A stretch of DNA of 64,000 nucleotides from an uncultured SAR86 cluster bacterium (lineage in GTDB: Bacteria; Pseudomonadota; Gammaproteobacteria; Magnimaribacterales; D2472), in contig CACKEY010000002.1 in the NCBI GenBank assembly GCA_902599315.1, positions 1 to 64,000 of the forward strand, read 5' to 3'. The position numbers and the translations under genes are program-made. The notes beneath the pieces were generated by a model. It was not told the DNA's origin and did no database searches. It saw only the letters and a list, made by a program, of their open reading frames with translations. Positions 9,422 through 17,200 of the stretch are shown here, one piece after another (the stretch's first letter is position 1; every line of letters starts with the position of its first letter).

Positions 9422-10288
9422 TTAATTTGGAGATTTTGGTTTTATAACTGAATTAGCAAAATACATACCCATCATAACAAACATAAAGCCACCAAATATT
9501 ATTAAAGTAATATTTTCATTTAAAAAAATTGCACCCCAAATAATACTAAAGACAGGAAGCAAGTAAGTAAGCGTAGAGGTTTTTACAGCACCAATTCTAT
9601 CTATGAGTCTTACATAGGCAAGATAGCCTATTCCAGTTGAAACAACAGCAAGCCATAATAATGCCAAAAAGGAATTTAAATTTGGCATTTGATTAGGAAG
9701 ATTGAAAGCTGCTAGAGGCAACATTAATAATCCTCCAAAAAGCATCGACCATCCTATAAGCACTATTTTATTTGAGTTTTGATGGTATTTTTGAAGGTAA
9801 TTTCCATTAAATGCATAACAAAGTGACCCTACCAATGCACACATGCTGGCTAAAATTGTACTAGAACCATTGGCAGGGTTAACCAAAATTACCACGCCAA
9901 TGAAACCAAGAAAAAGACCAGCAATTTGTTTTGAAGATATGAGTTCCTTTAACCAAAAATAAGCAATAATAGTTGTCAAAAAAGCAGTAGTTCCATTGAG
10001 AATGCCAAGCATGTTAGATGTGGCGCCAAGTGAAGCAAATGCAAAAAGTGTAAATGGCAATGCATTGCTAACGACAGCAATTATAAGAATGCTGGGCAAA
10101 TATGGTTTGAATTGAAGTCTGTTTTGCTTTTTTAATAACAAGGGCATAAATACAAGGCCAGCTATCAAAAGCCTTAACGTAACCAAAAGGATTGGGCCAA
10201 ATTCAACTGCAGAGATTTTTATGAACATGAAGGCACTGCCCCATATTGCTGCGAGTGAAATTAATAAAATCCAATCTTTAGATTCCAT
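9422..10288 (-). CDS. EamA/DMT-superfamily exporter
   Basis: The protein (288 aa) is a drug/metabolite transporter superfamily permease with ten hydrophobic segments in two EamA repeats (for example IWGSAFMFIKISAVEFGPILL in the first and SLCYAFNGNYLQKYH in the second). Family members export amino acids or other small metabolites; the substrate here cannot be assigned. No strong ribosome site precedes the ATG. Upstream on the same strand is a structured stretch with an intrinsic terminator (10368-10398) that may attenuate it, though a weak promoter, TTGCCC with 17 bp to TTTAAA, also lies between the terminator and the gene. It is followed by the rhodanese gene. Confidence 0.88.
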   Translation of the reverse strand: MESKDWILLISLAAIWGSAFMFIKISAVEFGPILLVTLRLLIAGLVFMPLLLKKQNRLQFKPYLPSILIIAVVSNALPFTLFAFASLGATSNMLGILNGTTAFLTTIIAYFWLKELISSKQIAGLFLGFIGVVILVNPANGSSTILASMCALVGSLCYAFNGNYLQKYHQNSNKIVLIGWSMLFGGLLMLPLAAFNLPNQMPNLNSFLALLWLAVVSTGIGYLAYVRLIDRIGAVKTSTLTYLLPVFSIIWGAIFLNENITLIIFGGFMFVMMGMYFANSVIKPKSPN

Positions 10289-10367
10289 ATTACAAATGGA
10301 TGAAGTAAGAATTGATGAATTTTAAACCAATAGAAAGATTTTAGGGCAATAATTTTATTTTTGATTA

Positions 10368-10398
10368 ATAAAAAAAGAAGCCTCAATTAAGAGGCTTC
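10368..10398 (-). terminator. Intrinsic terminator in front of the EamA gene
   Basis: On the minus strand GAAGCCTC and GAGGCTTC form a perfect 8-bp stem with a 6-base loop, directly followed by a run of seven T residues. It can end a minus-strand RNA that begins above 10400, either a small RNA or an attenuated leader of the EamA gene, whose ATG is 80 bp further on. It could also serve the small SOS gene upstream. Confidence 0.88.
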
Positions 10399-10500
10399 AA
10401 ACTATCAGAGTTAGATAAGTCTGATAGGCGAATTCGGTGATTCACCTCTTGTCAAAAGGCGAGCCCTCCGTTTTCTAATTTAATATAAATACTAATAAGA

Positions 10501-10533
10501 TCACCTCCTGTGCAAGGGTATTAAAAAAGACAT
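10501..10533 (-). CDS. Possible 10-residue leader peptide
   Basis: An ATG at 10533 with AAGGGG eight bases upstream opens the ORF MSFLIPLHRR. Its last two sense codons and stop read AGG AGG TGA, which is itself a near-perfect Shine-Dalgarno. The ORF sits inside the structured stretch ahead of the EamA terminator, the classical position for a translated attenuator leader. Two consecutive AGG arginine codons at the end could stall ribosomes. So short an ORF can also arise by chance, and there is no second copy in the window to compare. Confidence 0.3.
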   Translation of the reverse strand: MSFLIPLHRR

Positions 10534-10635
10534 ACTCAAATCCCCTTAGTAATTTGATTTATGCGACATTTACCAAAATTATATATAGAAATCTCAAGAA
10601 TTAAAGGTCGAAATTATCCAAAATGATTCAAATTT

Positions 10636-10869
10636 TTAATGTAATAACTCTGGTTGATAATATTCCTTACTTTCTATCGAATCAAAGTTTGAATATTGCT
10701 CATCTATTGAGTCTTCTTTTTTGTCAATATTGAGGTATTCAAGAGCCTGCTGCAGATCTGCACCAAAATATTTGAATGCAATTGTTTTTAATCCAGCAGC
10801 CTTATCAACAAATGCCTCATATTCATTAAATATTGGGTCTAAAACATTTAAATGTATTAAATTATTCAT
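10636..10869 (-). CDS. Small SOS-controlled protein of unknown function, 77 aa
   Basis: I do not recognise this acidic 77 aa protein. The first half (PIFNEYEAFVDKAAGLKTIAFKYFGADLQQALEYLNI) looks helical and the tail is acidic and polar (KKEDSIDEQYSNFDSIESKEYY); there is no membrane segment. It reads as a real gene because it has a good ribosome site (AAGGA, 9 bases before the ATG). A near-consensus LexA box and -35/-10 elements sit immediately upstream. It should therefore be induced by DNA damage. Small SOS proteins elsewhere include division inhibitors and RecA modulators such as DinI, but I see no sequence match to those. Confidence 0.7.
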   Translation of the reverse strand: MNNLIHLNVLDPIFNEYEAFVDKAAGLKTIAFKYFGADLQQALEYLNIDKKEDSIDEQYSNFDSIESKEYYQPELLH

Positions 10870-10883
10870 AATATATATCCTTA

Positions 10884-10903
10884 TACTGTATATTTATACA
10901 GTA
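10884..10903 (-). promoter_or_regulatory. LexA (SOS) box
   Basis: The 20-mer TACTGTATATTTATACAGTA differs at one position from the E. coli LexA consensus TACTGTATATATATACAGTA. It lies inside a perfect 10-bp inverted repeat with a 2-bp centre, and ends 14 bp before the ATG of the 77 aa gene. On the same strand a TTGACT -35 element (10927-10932) precedes a TTAAAT/TAAATA -10 region that touches the box, so bound LexA would block the promoter. Confidence 0.88.
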
Positions 10904-10942
10904 TTTAATAATATTATTACTATTTAGTCAACATTAATAAAT

Positions 10943-11356
10943 TTAAGATTCAAAAAGGCTGTTTAAAGTTTTAAAAGCTTTAAACTCAATTGCATTCCCA
11001 CTAGGGTCTTGAAGAAACATTGTTCTCTGCTCTCCAGGCTCGCCCTCAAAACGAATTTTAGGCTCAATCAGAAAGGGTTGGTTTTGCTCAAATAATCTTT
11101 TGCTTAAAGAATCAAATTGCTCAAAATTAAGAATCACCCCAAAATGAGGAACTGGAACTTCATCACCATCAACGGGATTTGAGTGGCTGGTTTGTTTTTG
11201 ATCAACATAATGACATACAAGTTGATGGCCGAATAAGTTAAAGTCAATCCAAGTATCGCTCGCCCTGCCTCTTTTACACCCTAATATATGTTGATAAAAA
11301 TTATTTGCGGCAACTAAATCATTAACAGGTATTGCTAAGTGAAATGGATTCTTCAT
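10943..11356 (-). CDS. VOC family protein (glyoxalase/dioxygenase-like)
   Basis: This 137 aa protein has the vicinal oxygen chelate pattern: FHLAIPVNDLVAANNFYQHILGC at the start, VPHFGVIL in the middle and FLQDPSGNAIEFKAF at the end. The likely metal ligands His6, the His of VPHFG and the Glu of IEFK are all present, unlike the VOC protein at 8641-9042. It resembles the dioxygenase/glyoxalase-like group often annotated from genomes without a substrate. Nothing in the neighbourhood (a small SOS gene downstream, a winged-helix regulator upstream) reveals its reaction. Confidence 0.83.
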   Translation of the reverse strand: MKNPFHLAIPVNDLVAANNFYQHILGCKRGRASDTWIDFNLFGHQLVCHYVDQKQTSHSNPVDGDEVPVPHFGVILNFEQFDSLSKRLFEQNQPFLIEPKIRFEGEPGEQRTMFLQDPSGNAIEFKAFKTLNSLFES

Positions 11357-11403
11357 AACTTATGTTATCGATTAGATGTTAATATCAGTTGAATGCATTT
11401 CTT

Positions 11404-11691
11404 TTAGATAAGCCTGATTAAGGACTCTCTTCCATCAGATTCAGACTGATCTGTAGCAATGATTTTTAAATTAGATAATTTCTTTAAAGTTTTGTATACC
11501 GTAGATCTAGACATTCCAGAATTTTTAACAACTTCGCTTATATTAGAGCCTGAATCATCGAAAGCAGAAAGATTGATAACGGTATAGAAAACTTTCAGCT
11601 CATTGGGAGAGAAACTTTTTAAGTTTAATTCATTCTCTATCTCATATATTGTATTTAATGCATCAGCAATCTTAATATAAGATTCATTCAT
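11404..11691 (-). CDS. Winged helix-turn-helix transcriptional regulator
   Basis: The 95 aa protein is mostly one winged-helix DNA-binding domain: LSAFDDSGSNISEVVKNSGMSRSTVYKTLKKLSNLKIIATDQ, where SRSTVYKTLKKL is the recognition helix and the C-terminus forms the wing. The N-terminus (IKIADALNTIYEIENEL) could dimerise. It resembles MarR/TrmB-type regulators in layout. No ligand domain is visible. The ribosome site AGGGGGAT precedes the ATG, and a TTGACA -35 with a TTAAAG -10 (17 bp spacing) lies between tRNA-Ser and the gene. Targets are unknown; the adjacent VOC gene is the obvious candidate. Confidence 0.78.
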   Translation of the reverse strand: MNESYIKIADALNTIYEIENELNLKSFSPNELKVFYTVINLSAFDDSGSNISEVVKNSGMSRSTVYKTLKKLSNLKIIATDQSESDGRESLIRLI

Positions 11692-11780
11692 CGGTTTTTT
11701 TATCCCCCTATTAACTTTAATATTAATGAATAATCTTTGTCAATTTTTCGACAATACAAGGTTTTAGAGGAATCTAAATT

Positions 11781-11870
11781 TGGCGGAGAGACGGGGATTC
11801 GAACCCCGGAACCAGTTGCCCAGTTACTACCTTTCCAAGGTAGCGCAATCGACCACTCTGCCATCTCTCC
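11781..11870 (-). tRNA. tRNA-Ser (anticodon GGA)
   Basis: A 90-nt class II tRNA: acceptor GGAGAGA with TCTCTCC, anticodon stem CTACC/GGTAG around TTGGAAA (anticodon GGA, reading UCC), a long variable arm (GTAACTGGGCAACTGG region), T-arm with GTTCGAATC, discriminator G and encoded CCA. It precedes the winged-helix regulator gene by 89 bp on the same strand. Confidence 0.96.
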
Positions 11871-11930
11871 AGCTGATTTGTTAGCATTTTACATTAACTA
11901 GAATCTTTTAGGGGCGTATCAAATTAATGC

Positions 11931-14396
11931 TTAAGAATCTCTTAAAGTAATTATTGGCGATGTATAAATAGTTTTTCTGATTGATAAAATCCCACTTATA
12001 AAAATAAATATCACGCCAATGGCAAAACTCAAACCCAATATTAAAAGATTGGGAGAATATTGAAGATCGAGAAATTGACTAAAAATAATTGAAGATAAAA
12101 CAATTGCAAAGATGATGGCTGTGAAGCCAGAAAGAATTCCAAGAATGAAAAATTCAGCAGCAGCAGATTGAAAAATGATTAATCTATTCGCTCCAATCGC
12201 ATGCATGATTGCAGTCTCCTTTGTACGTTGATCTCTGTTAGAAAACACAGATGCCACCAAAGCTAAAATTCCCGCAATTAATGTAAGAAGAAATATGTAC
12301 TGAACAGCCAATGAAGCGCTCGATACAGTATTTCTTATTTGTTGAATAACAGCTGCTAAGTCTACAGCGGTGATTGTAGGGAATCGTTGAGTAAATAAAT
12401 TCATAATATCACTCTGCTCTGAAATTTTAATACTAGTAATATATGAATTAGGGAGTTTCTGGCCTGCGCTTGGTGAAAGTATAAAAAAGAAATTAGGTGA
12501 AAAACTTTCCCACTCAATTTCACGAAAGCTTGTCACAGTTGCACTGAATTTAGATCCACCAGCAGAGAAAAGTAACTCATCACCAATTTCTAAGTTCATA
12601 GAATCAGCCACTTCAGCGTCTATGGAAACCTCTGCTTCTAGACTCTCCTCATTCCACCACTCTCCTTTACTAATCTTATTACTTTTTGGCAAAGATTCTT
12701 GCCATGTTAGATTTGCTTCTCTCTCCATTAAATTTTCAGAACTAAACTCATCTGAACCAGCACGTTTTGCAGAAAGCAATCTGCCCCGAATTAATGGAGT
12801 GTAACTAGGTGAAAAATTAGCTGTTTCCAATAAATACGAAGTCACGTTCACCAAGTCATATTCTTGTATGTTAAACAGAAAATAATTGGGCGTATCTTCC
12901 TCCAATGTTTCGCTCCAAGAATCTATTAAATCTGTTCTGGTTTCAGCCAAAACAATTAAAAATAATAGTGATAAACCAAATATAATGATCTGCAAGATGC
13001 TTTCATTGCCCCTATTAACAATGTTTTTAAGACCTATTTTCCAACCAATCCCAGATGAAAATTTTATTGAGCCAAGCAAATATATTAAAGTTTTTCCTAT
13101 TGCAAAAAGTGCAGCCGTAACAAAAATTAAAACCAGTAAGATATATGAAAGTAATTTTATATCCTGGAATAAGATGCCTAAAAATATGAACATTGTTACC
13201 AAAGCAACAAGATAAATAATTAGATTATTACTAATATTTATAGAGAAGTCGTTTCTTAGAATACGTATGGGCTCAGTTTGACTTAATATTTTTAGATAAG
13301 GAGATGCTGTCGCAAGTACAACAAAAATAGATGTAATAAAGCCAAGAATTATAGGCTTGAATGACGGTGCAGGTAGTTCATTAGTCAAGATTCCTTGAAG
13401 AGCAGAAATTATTAGGGATTGCAATGCATAGCCACATAAAAGACCAAATAGAGTTGCAAAAAAGATGATTAATAATAACTGCATAATTTGATGCCCTAAA
13501 ATAAATAATTTTGAAGCACCGAATACCTTCATAAGAGATGCATGCAGAAGATTTCTGCTTGCATATCTCCTAACTGCCATCATCGCAGAAATTACAGAAA
13601 TAATGACCGTAAAAAGGCTTGCTAAGTTAAAAAATGTAACCGATTCTCTGAGTGCCTCTCCAAGTTCATCGCCAACATCATCAGCTTGTTGAAGCCTTAT
13701 ATCGGCTGGAATTTCCCCAATATCATTAACAAAATTATCTAAATTTCTTTTTGATCCAGAGAACATATTTCTATAAATTACCCTGCTGCCAGTTTGAATG
13801 ACTCCCATCTGAGATACATCATTAATGTTTACAATTGCAATTGGATAAAACCCAACAAAGCTAGAATTCCTGTCAGGAAAATCTTTTATGATACCGTCTA
13901 CTTTAAAGGTTTTATTGCCAATAGATATTTCAGTAAGATTATTTATGCTAAGAGTTTCAGCTATTTTTGGTTCAATCCAAACGCTACCGCTTGGCGGACT
14001 TCCACTATTTTGAATAAGTGATCCATCAAAGTCTGCAATTATTAATTCTCCTTTTAAAGGGTATGATTCTGAGGTTGTTTTTATGGAAGTAAGTAAATTA
14101 TCTTCATCTGTGATTATCATACTCAAGAAAGTGATTGTTTCAGCTGTGTCTAAATTATTAGCAACACCTAATTCTAAATAGTTTGGATCAATAGCTGATG
14201 CAGATCGCAAAACAAGATCTGCACCAAGAATACTTGATGCTTGAAGCTTCATTGATGTTTGAAGTCGATCTCCTAAAAAACTAACGCTAGATATTGAAGT
14301 AACAGCTAAAACTATTGATAAAGACAATATCAAAAGATCACCACTAAGCGCTTCGGGCCAGAATTTATTTAGTGCATATCTAAAACCTTTAATCAT
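11931..14396 (-). CDS. ybbP: ABC transporter permease, FtsX-type (YbbP-like)
   Basis: This 821 aa inner-membrane protein is the permease of a MacB/LolE-like (FtsX fold) ABC system, matching E. coli YbbP in size, layout and neighbours. An N-terminal membrane segment (DLLILSLSIVLAVTSISSVSFL) is followed by a large extracytoplasmic domain, a first FtsX core near residues 255-430 (FNLASLFTVIISVISAMMAVRRYA), further segments, a second periplasmic domain, and a C-terminal FtsX core (LLTLIAGILALVASVFSNRDQRTKETAIMHAIGA). It overlaps the ATPase gene by 4 bp (ATGA), so translation is coupled. The substrate is unknown; such systems move lipids, lipoproteins or peptides by mechanotransmission rather than classical import. 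Confidence 0.88.
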   Translation of the reverse strand: MIKGFRYALNKFWPEALSGDLLILSLSIVLAVTSISSVSFLGDRLQTSMKLQASSILGADLVLRSASAIDPNYLELGVANNLDTAETITFLSMIITDEDNLLTSIKTTSESYPLKGELIIADFDGSLIQNSGSPPSGSVWIEPKIAETLSINNLTEISIGNKTFKVDGIIKDFPDRNSSFVGFYPIAIVNINDVSQMGVIQTGSRVIYRNMFSGSKRNLDNFVNDIGEIPADIRLQQADDVGDELGEALRESVTFFNLASLFTVIISVISAMMAVRRYASRNLLHASLMKVFGASKLFILGHQIMQLLLIIFFATLFGLLCGYALQSLIISALQGILTNELPAPSFKPIILGFITSIFVVLATASPYLKILSQTEPIRILRNDFSINISNNLIIYLVALVTMFIFLGILFQDIKLLSYILLVLIFVTAALFAIGKTLIYLLGSIKFSSGIGWKIGLKNIVNRGNESILQIIIFGLSLLFLIVLAETRTDLIDSWSETLEEDTPNYFLFNIQEYDLVNVTSYLLETANFSPSYTPLIRGRLLSAKRAGSDEFSSENLMEREANLTWQESLPKSNKISKGEWWNEESLEAEVSIDAEVADSMNLEIGDELLFSAGGSKFSATVTSFREIEWESFSPNFFFILSPSAGQKLPNSYITSIKISEQSDIMNLFTQRFPTITAVDLAAVIQQIRNTVSSASLAVQYIFLLTLIAGILALVASVFSNRDQRTKETAIMHAIGANRLIIFQSAAAEFFILGILSGFTAIIFAIVLSSIIFSQFLDLQYSPNLLILGLSFAIGVIFIFISGILSIRKTIYTSPIITLRDS

Positions 14397-15106
14397 AAAA
14401 GTGAACCATCAGATAACTCATATAAATCTTTGCACTTTTCTGCTAAAAGCAAATCGTGTGTGACAAGTACTAATGTGGTGTTAATTAATTCATTAATTGA
14501 AAAAAGTAAATCGGTCACAGCATTAGAGCTTTTTTGATCTAAATTGCCAGTTGGCTCATCAGCAAATAAAATTTTAGGTTTATTCACTATCGCTCTTGCA
14601 ATGGCCACTCTTTGTTTCTCCCCTCCACTGAGTTGGGTGGCAAAGTTTTTTGCCCTTGAACTTAAGCCAACTTGGTCAAGAGCAATTTGTGATTTTTCGA
14701 TTGCGTCAGGATCTCCTGCTATTTCTAAAGGCAACATAACATTATCTAATGCTGATAATCTTGGCATTAGGTGAAAAGACTGGAAAACAAAACCCACATC
14801 CTTAGCACGGATTTGAGCTCTTTGATCTTCATTCATTAAAGTAATATTAGAGCCTAAAAGTTTTACCGATCCCTTAGTTGGTATATCTAAACCTGCCATG
14901 ATGGCCAACAACGTAGTTTTTCCTGAGCCTGAAGGACCAACTAAAGAGATAGGCTTTCCTCGTTCAACTGATAAATTTATATCTTTAACTATTGTCAAAA
15001 GCCCCTCTGGACTGTTAACTTCTTTTGTAATGTTTTTAACTTCTAAAATAAGGTCTTTCAATGGGTGCCTTGGTGTATTCTCAGCTATTTTACTTTCAGT
15101 TTTCAT
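14393..15106 (-). CDS. ybbA: ABC transporter ATPase (YbbA-like)
   Basis: The protein is the nucleotide-binding subunit that pairs with the FtsX-type permease. It shows Walker A GPSGSGKTT, Q-loop FVFQSFHLMPRL, signature LSGGEKQRVAIARA, Walker B ILFADEPTGNLD and the switch histidine in LVLVTHD, all in the MacB/LolD subgroup. I place the start at 15106 (MKTESKIAEN): a longer version would begin at 15151 but reaches deeper into the divergent tesA gene, and the conserved part (DLILEVKNITKEV) starts only ~17 residues in. The tesA start codon used here is at 15030, so the two genes overlap head to head. The ybbA-ybbP/tesA arrangement is the same as in E. coli. Confidence 0.88.
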   Translation of the reverse strand: MKTESKIAENTPRHPLKDLILEVKNITKEVNSPEGLLTIVKDINLSVERGKPISLVGPSGSGKTTLLAIMAGLDIPTKGSVKLLGSNITLMNEDQRAQIRAKDVGFVFQSFHLMPRLSALDNVMLPLEIAGDPDAIEKSQIALDQVGLSSRAKNFATQLSGGEKQRVAIARAIVNKPKILFADEPTGNLDQKSSNAVTDLLFSINELINTTLVLVTHDLLLAEKCKDLYELSDGSLL

Positions 15107-15701
15107 GACAGTAAATGCTTCAGAAAGCTTATCATTAAATGAAAATACCATTGTTGTTTTGGGTGATAGTCTAAGTGCAGGATACGGGGTAAAAGCAGAA
15201 GAATCCTGGCCATCTTTATTAGAAAATACTTTAAAAAAAAATTATCCCAATCTATCAGTTATAAATGCTGGAATCAGTGGGGACACGACCTCAGGTGGAT
15301 TATTTAGATTGCCTCTTCTCCTCAATAAACATCAACCAAAAATTGTAATCTTAGAGTTAGGTGGAAATGACGGCTTAAGAGGTATGTCAATTAAAAGAGT
15401 TATTAAAAAGAATCTTGAGCAAATGATTAATATGATTCAAGCAAGTGGCTCTATTGTTGTAATGATTGGGGTAGAATTACCGCCCAACTATGGAGATCTT
15501 TACACGACAAGCTTTAAGAAAATGTATCTCGATTTAGCGAATAAATACAGTATCAGTCTTATTGAAGGTTCTCTAATAGAAATGGTCTCGTCGAATTTAA
15601 TGCAATCTGATGGCATTCATCCAAATCAAGCTGGTCATGTCTTGATCGAGCAAGAAGTTCTCAAAAAAATAGCGCCAATTCTATTTAATATTACTGATTA
15701 A
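15030..15701 (+). CDS. tesA: Periplasmic multifunctional acyl-CoA thioesterase I / lysophospholipase
   Basis: TesA is a periplasmic SGNH hydrolase that acts on acyl thioesters and lysophospholipids. Block I VVLGDSLSAGYG carries the catalytic serine (about residue 47), block III ELGGNDGLRG the oxyanion Asn, and block V DGIHPNQAGH the catalytic Asp and His. The ATG at 15030 was chosen because it opens a good signal peptide (SKIRSFNGCLGVFSAILLSVFMTVNAS). Starting at the internal ATG (15105) would remove it. The resulting gene overlaps the 5' end of the divergent ybbA by 77 bp. Its 3' end overlaps convergent queF by 11 bp. Confidence 0.9.
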   Translation: MFLTSKIRSFNGCLGVFSAILLSVFMTVNASESLSLNENTIVVLGDSLSAGYGVKAEESWPSLLENTLKKNYPNLSVINAGISGDTTSGGLFRLPLLLNKHQPKIVILELGGNDGLRGMSIKRVIKKNLEQMINMIQASGSIVVMIGVELPPNYGDLYTTSFKKMYLDLANKYSISLIEGSLIEMVSSNLMQSDGIHPNQAGHVLIEQEVLKKIAPILFNITD

Positions 15702-16422
15702 AATCTCTAAAGTTTTTAAAAATAATTTTTTTGTTGGAGGATCTAATTGGATTTATATCGATGCCGCCTCTTCTCAAGAATCTTCCGCAAACAGTTAAAT
15801 CTCTTATCTTGAATTGATCTCTCAATGTCAAAAAAATTGAGTCAATACATGCTTCATGAAAATCACCCTTTTCTCTGAAAGATTTTAATAGCTTAATTAT
15901 TTTAATTGAATCAATTGAGTCTGAAGATGAGTGAATGTAAATATTAGCCCAGTCAGGCTGTGATGTAACAGGACAAATAGATCTAAATCCTTCAAATTTC
16001 ATCACCGTATTTTTTTTTATGGTTTTTAGCAATCCATTTAACTTAATTGATTTAGGCGGAGAATCATATTTGATTTTTCTTTTTACCTTGACTTTTGAAT
16101 TAGTAAGTTTGGATAAATCTCTTTCAATAATGGTGTAAGCATTGATTGAATCTTTAAATTTTCTTTTATAAAAAGATGCTAAATAAATCTTGAGAGACTT
16201 AGATTCAACTGTAAAGTTAGAGTCAACAGATATTTTTATTTCTATAGTCTCTAAATTAGGTTTATTTTCTGCGTTTAGGAAAGAAAATTCATAAACATTC
16301 CAATAATCAATTCCATAATAGGACATCGTATTAATTTGTGAGCGCTTAACTGAGTCTAGGAGGTTTGGAGAATATTCTAAAACCTTAGTACTGTTTTTAT
16401 TACCTAAATACTTAACTTTCAC
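15691..16422 (-). CDS. queF: NADPH-dependent 7-cyano-7-deazaguanine (preQ0) reductase
   Basis: QueF reduces preQ0 to preQ1 in queuosine tRNA modification. The protein is the long, two-domain (proteobacterial) type: YYGIDYWNVYEFSF, the QueF motif ESKSLKIYL (residues 73-81), the catalytic cysteine Cys150 in FRSICPVTSQPDW with Asp157, FHEACIDSIF, and RRGGIDINPIRS near the end. At 243 aa it is shorter than E. coli QueF (282 aa), mostly at the N-terminus. The start is a GTG fused to the stop of the upstream permease as GTGA, so it is translationally coupled to yadH. It is the last gene of a seven-gene operon. Confidence 0.93.
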   Translation of the reverse strand: MKVKYLGNKNSTKVLEYSPNLLDSVKRSQINTMSYYGIDYWNVYEFSFLNAENKPNLETIEIKISVDSNFTVESKSLKIYLASFYKRKFKDSINAYTIIERDLSKLTNSKVKVKRKIKYDSPPKSIKLNGLLKTIKKNTVMKFEGFRSICPVTSQPDWANIYIHSSSDSIDSIKIIKLLKSFREKGDFHEACIDSIFLTLRDQFKIRDLTVCGRFLRRGGIDINPIRSSNKKIIFKNFRDFNQ

Positions 16423-17198
16423 TGACGTGTTCCAACACCTTTGTTAAGAAGCAAAAGACATGCCACGCTTAATATTGCAATAAATAAAAGAATCATTGAT
16501 AGGGCGAAGGGTATCGATACATCGCTTACTCCCAACATTCCTTCCCTGAAAGTATTCACTACATATAACATTGGATTAGCCATAGAAATGTTTCTCCAAA
16601 TATCAGGAAGAATATTTATGGAGTAAAAAACTCCACCTAGATAAATTAAAGGAGTTAATACAAATGTTGGAATAATTGAAATATCATCAAAACTATCTGC
16701 AAATATTGCATTTATAAAGCCCATAAGAGAAAAAAGGATGGATGTAAGGAGCAATACTAAAATAGTCAGCATTGGGTTCACTATGCTAAATGTAGGGTAA
16801 AAAAAGAGACTGACACAAAAAACAATACATCCAATTAAAATACCTCGAGTTACTCCTCCCATTACAAAACCAACCAATATTGCCCAATTCGGCATAGGTG
16901 AAACCAACAATTCTTCAATGGATTTTTGAAATTTAACTGAGTAAAAAGAAGAAACAACGTTCGCATAAGAATTTGTTATCACCGACATCATAATCAATCC
17001 GGGGATCATAAATTGAATATAATCTAAACCATCCATGGACCCAATTCGTGGACCAATAAGAGATCCAAAAATTACAAAATATAATGACATAGTGACAGCA
17101 GGTGGAACCAATGTTTGAATCCAGATTCTTAAATAACGTTTTATCTCTTTTCGGATTAATGTGATTAAAGAAATTAAAATTTCATTTTTTCTACTCAT
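16419..17198 (-). CDS. yadH: ABC-2 type transporter permease (YadH-like)
   Basis: The 259 aa integral membrane protein has six hydrophobic segments and the ABC-2 permease layout of YadH/NodJ-type exporters. Recognisable parts are KRYLRIWIQTLVPPAVTMSLYFVIFG near the start, FVMGGVTRGILIGCIVFCVSLFF, and the family stretch FVLTPLIYLGGVFYSINILPDIWRNISMANPMLYVVNTFREGMLG. It partners the ATPase encoded 2 bp upstream. The exported substrate is unknown. Its stop codon overlaps the queF start. Confidence 0.9.
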   Translation of the reverse strand: MSRKNEILISLITLIRKEIKRYLRIWIQTLVPPAVTMSLYFVIFGSLIGPRIGSMDGLDYIQFMIPGLIMMSVITNSYANVVSSFYSVKFQKSIEELLVSPMPNWAILVGFVMGGVTRGILIGCIVFCVSLFFYPTFSIVNPMLTILVLLLTSILFSLMGFINAIFADSFDDISIIPTFVLTPLIYLGGVFYSINILPDIWRNISMANPMLYVVNTFREGMLGVSDVSIPFALSMILLFIAILSVACLLLLNKGVGTRQ

Positions 17199-17200
17199 AA

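Larger units (their letters stand above)
10368..10585 (-). ncRNA. Candidate structured leader or small RNA upstream of EamA gene
   Basis: This 347-bp gap (10289-10635) has no long ORF but shows RNA-like structure on the minus strand. In transcript order it holds a TATAAT-like box near 10590 and a 10-codon ORF at 10533-10501 preceded by AAGGGG. An 11-nt perfect match to the Shine-Dalgarno complement of 16S (AGGAGGTGATC, 10499-10509) spans that ORF's end. Then come a GGTGA/TCACC hairpin, a perfect 8-bp hairpin CTATCAGA/TCTGATAG (10402-10427) and the terminator at 10368-10398. No known riboswitch or sRNA family is recognisable. It may be an attenuator for the exporter or an independent sRNA; boundaries are approximate. 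Confidence 0.45.

Noticed and set aside
10884-10903. The LexA-like palindrome as a chance AT-rich inverted repeat
   Set aside because: It keeps CTGT-N8-ACAG at the exact spacing plus flanking TA, overlaps promoter elements and is next to a gene start, so the SOS reading is kept rather than rejected.
8641-11356. The two VOC proteins as glyoxalase I or fosfomycin-resistance enzymes
   Set aside because: Metal ligands differ (Cys in place of Glu in one), and neither shows the specific signatures; only the superfamily is supportable.
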